Assembly (NCBI GenBank): GCA_008973525.1
Contig: WACJ01000102.1
Coordinates: 930,001-994,000, forward strand
DNA length: 64,000 nucleotides
Direction of reading: 5' to 3'
Source: Stenopsyche tienmushanensis
Taxonomy: Eukaryota; Arthropoda; Insecta; Trichoptera; Stenopsychidae
Made by a program: the position numbers and the translations under genes. Shown one piece after another: positions 63,035 to 64,000 of the stretch. How positions within the stretch are numbered: the first letter of the stretch is position 1; each line of letters starts with the position of its first letter. Under the pieces are notes generated by a model, which was not told the DNA's origin, did no database searches, and saw only the letters and a program-made list of their open reading frames with translations.

Positions 63035-64000
63035 CCTAATAATCCTATGGCAAGTGAGCTCAGGGAAGGCTGATTTTTCTCACAATCTGTTTCAATTAAT
63101 CCTTTCAGAATAAAATGTCATAATCTCTTATCTTTTTCAATAACAGATTTACGACCTTCTAGAAGTTAATCGTATAAAAATACCTGAGTCTAGTCTCGTT
63201 GAATTTTGAGCGTCATCACCGCTGTCGAGGTTATTAGCTCATGAAGCAAAACCAGATAACTGGTGCTTGAATCACCATCTGAGAAATTGTTTTCTAAGAA
63301 AAAACTACTTGTCACTATCGCTAATTGTACTTGGATAGTGCGTACATTAGGATAATAACCACATCTTAGGGTCAATTCTTTCCGGTTCAATGTCTCACCT
63401 GTGTGAGACATCGATTTTTTCGATGTAGTTCCGATGGATTCTATATTTTGTGTGAATTGATATGTTTATCCGACCGACAATTTTTTTGCGGGGTTAGGGG
63501 GGATCTTCTGCTACGTTTCACACATAGATTATATGTCAGGATTGTCGAAATAGGGTGTTTTCTCAACATCTTGAAAAATATCCAAAATTTCACCTTTAAA
63601 TCGTTATATCTTAACCTGTTAAGCGAGGAAATTTCTTTCCAATAATTTTCGTTAAGACGTATATATACGTCCTGCCCACTTGGCGTGCGTTCATGTTATT
63701 ATTTTTTTTAACGATGCTAAGAATTTATAAAAAAAATCAATAAAACATATATTTTATTTATTTATTTAGATACATAAACATATAGAGAAGTTAACTTAAG
63801 TTAATAAAATCGACATTTCCTGGCTTTAGATCCGTTTCATTTATTCTTTGAAAATGTCTTTCAACTAAGCGTGAGGGTTTAGGTGTAATGCTGTTTTTTG
63901 ATGGCATAGGTTGGCAATACGTCTTTTTTGTCCTTCCATTTTAAAATTATAAATTTGCATTTGAATCTTACATTATGCTACTAGTCACCGTTTACTAAGT
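63035..64000. other. Intergenic; palindrome, no gene recognised
   Basis: Perfect 16-bp palindrome GACGTATATATACGTC at 63656-63671, preceded directly by TTAA. Nothing else identified. Confidence 0.45.

Noticed and set aside
1..64000. Search for tRNA genes by B-box-like words
   Set aside because: Apart from the doubtful SINE-like island near 54040, no candidate folded into a believable cloverleaf by eye; a covariance-model scan would be needed to exclude them.
1..64000. CRISPR arrays, bacterial operons or prokaryotic mobile elements
   Set aside because: No regularly spaced repeats with unique spacers, no ribosome-binding sites or operons; split genes and animal transposons show a eukaryotic genome.

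Overview
This is an AT-rich animal nuclear contig, almost certainly from an insect and most likely a holometabolous one. The evidence is a split gene for a gustatory receptor of the insect CO2-receptor clade, spliceosomal introns in three host genes, and heavy mariner, piggyBac-like, hAT, pogo/Tigger and PIF/Harbinger debris. Nothing here is bacterial or viral. I cannot name the species or order.

Three host genes can be reconstructed exon by exon. (1) A CO2-receptor-clade gustatory receptor lies on the minus strand (43687 to 40551, six coding exons, 436 aa, every intron in phase 0). (2) The Hsp90 co-chaperone Cdc37 lies on the plus strand (48348 to 51683, five coding exons, 369 aa). (3) The ribosome-recycling ATPase ABCE1/Rli1 (Drosophila pixie) lies on the plus strand (55184 to 60642, eleven coding exons, 609 aa). 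They form a gene cluster in the right-hand third of the window. They share no pathway; Cdc37 and ABCE1 are both housekeeping genes, and the receptor is a sensory neuron gene.

The left 40 kb is gene-poor and made of transposon remains: a broken GTF2IRD2-like hAT transposase (84-1450), a mariner with both terminal repeats but a decayed reading frame (4092-5322), and an internally deleted mariner carrying a TTAA-flanked element (6808-7922). A second nested mariner lies at 33219-34343, and a PIF/Harbinger transposase with an open two-exon frame at 35032-36528. A striking GC-rich 197-bp tandem array (37071 to about 37830) carries long hairpins, E-boxes, GGGCGTGG boxes and TATA-like motifs. Two hAT-type MITE families and two TTAA-type small-element families are scattered through the whole window, introns included.

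Most notable observations: the tandem array, which looks like repeated promoter modules; a 28S rRNA fragment inside a Cdc37 intron; repeated insertion of one TTAA-element family into mariners; the Harbinger protein that keeps an open frame but lacks its first catalytic Asp; and a phase-compatible candidate first exon inside ABCE1 intron 7. No CRISPR, prokaryotic operon, or clearly new multi-gene system is present.
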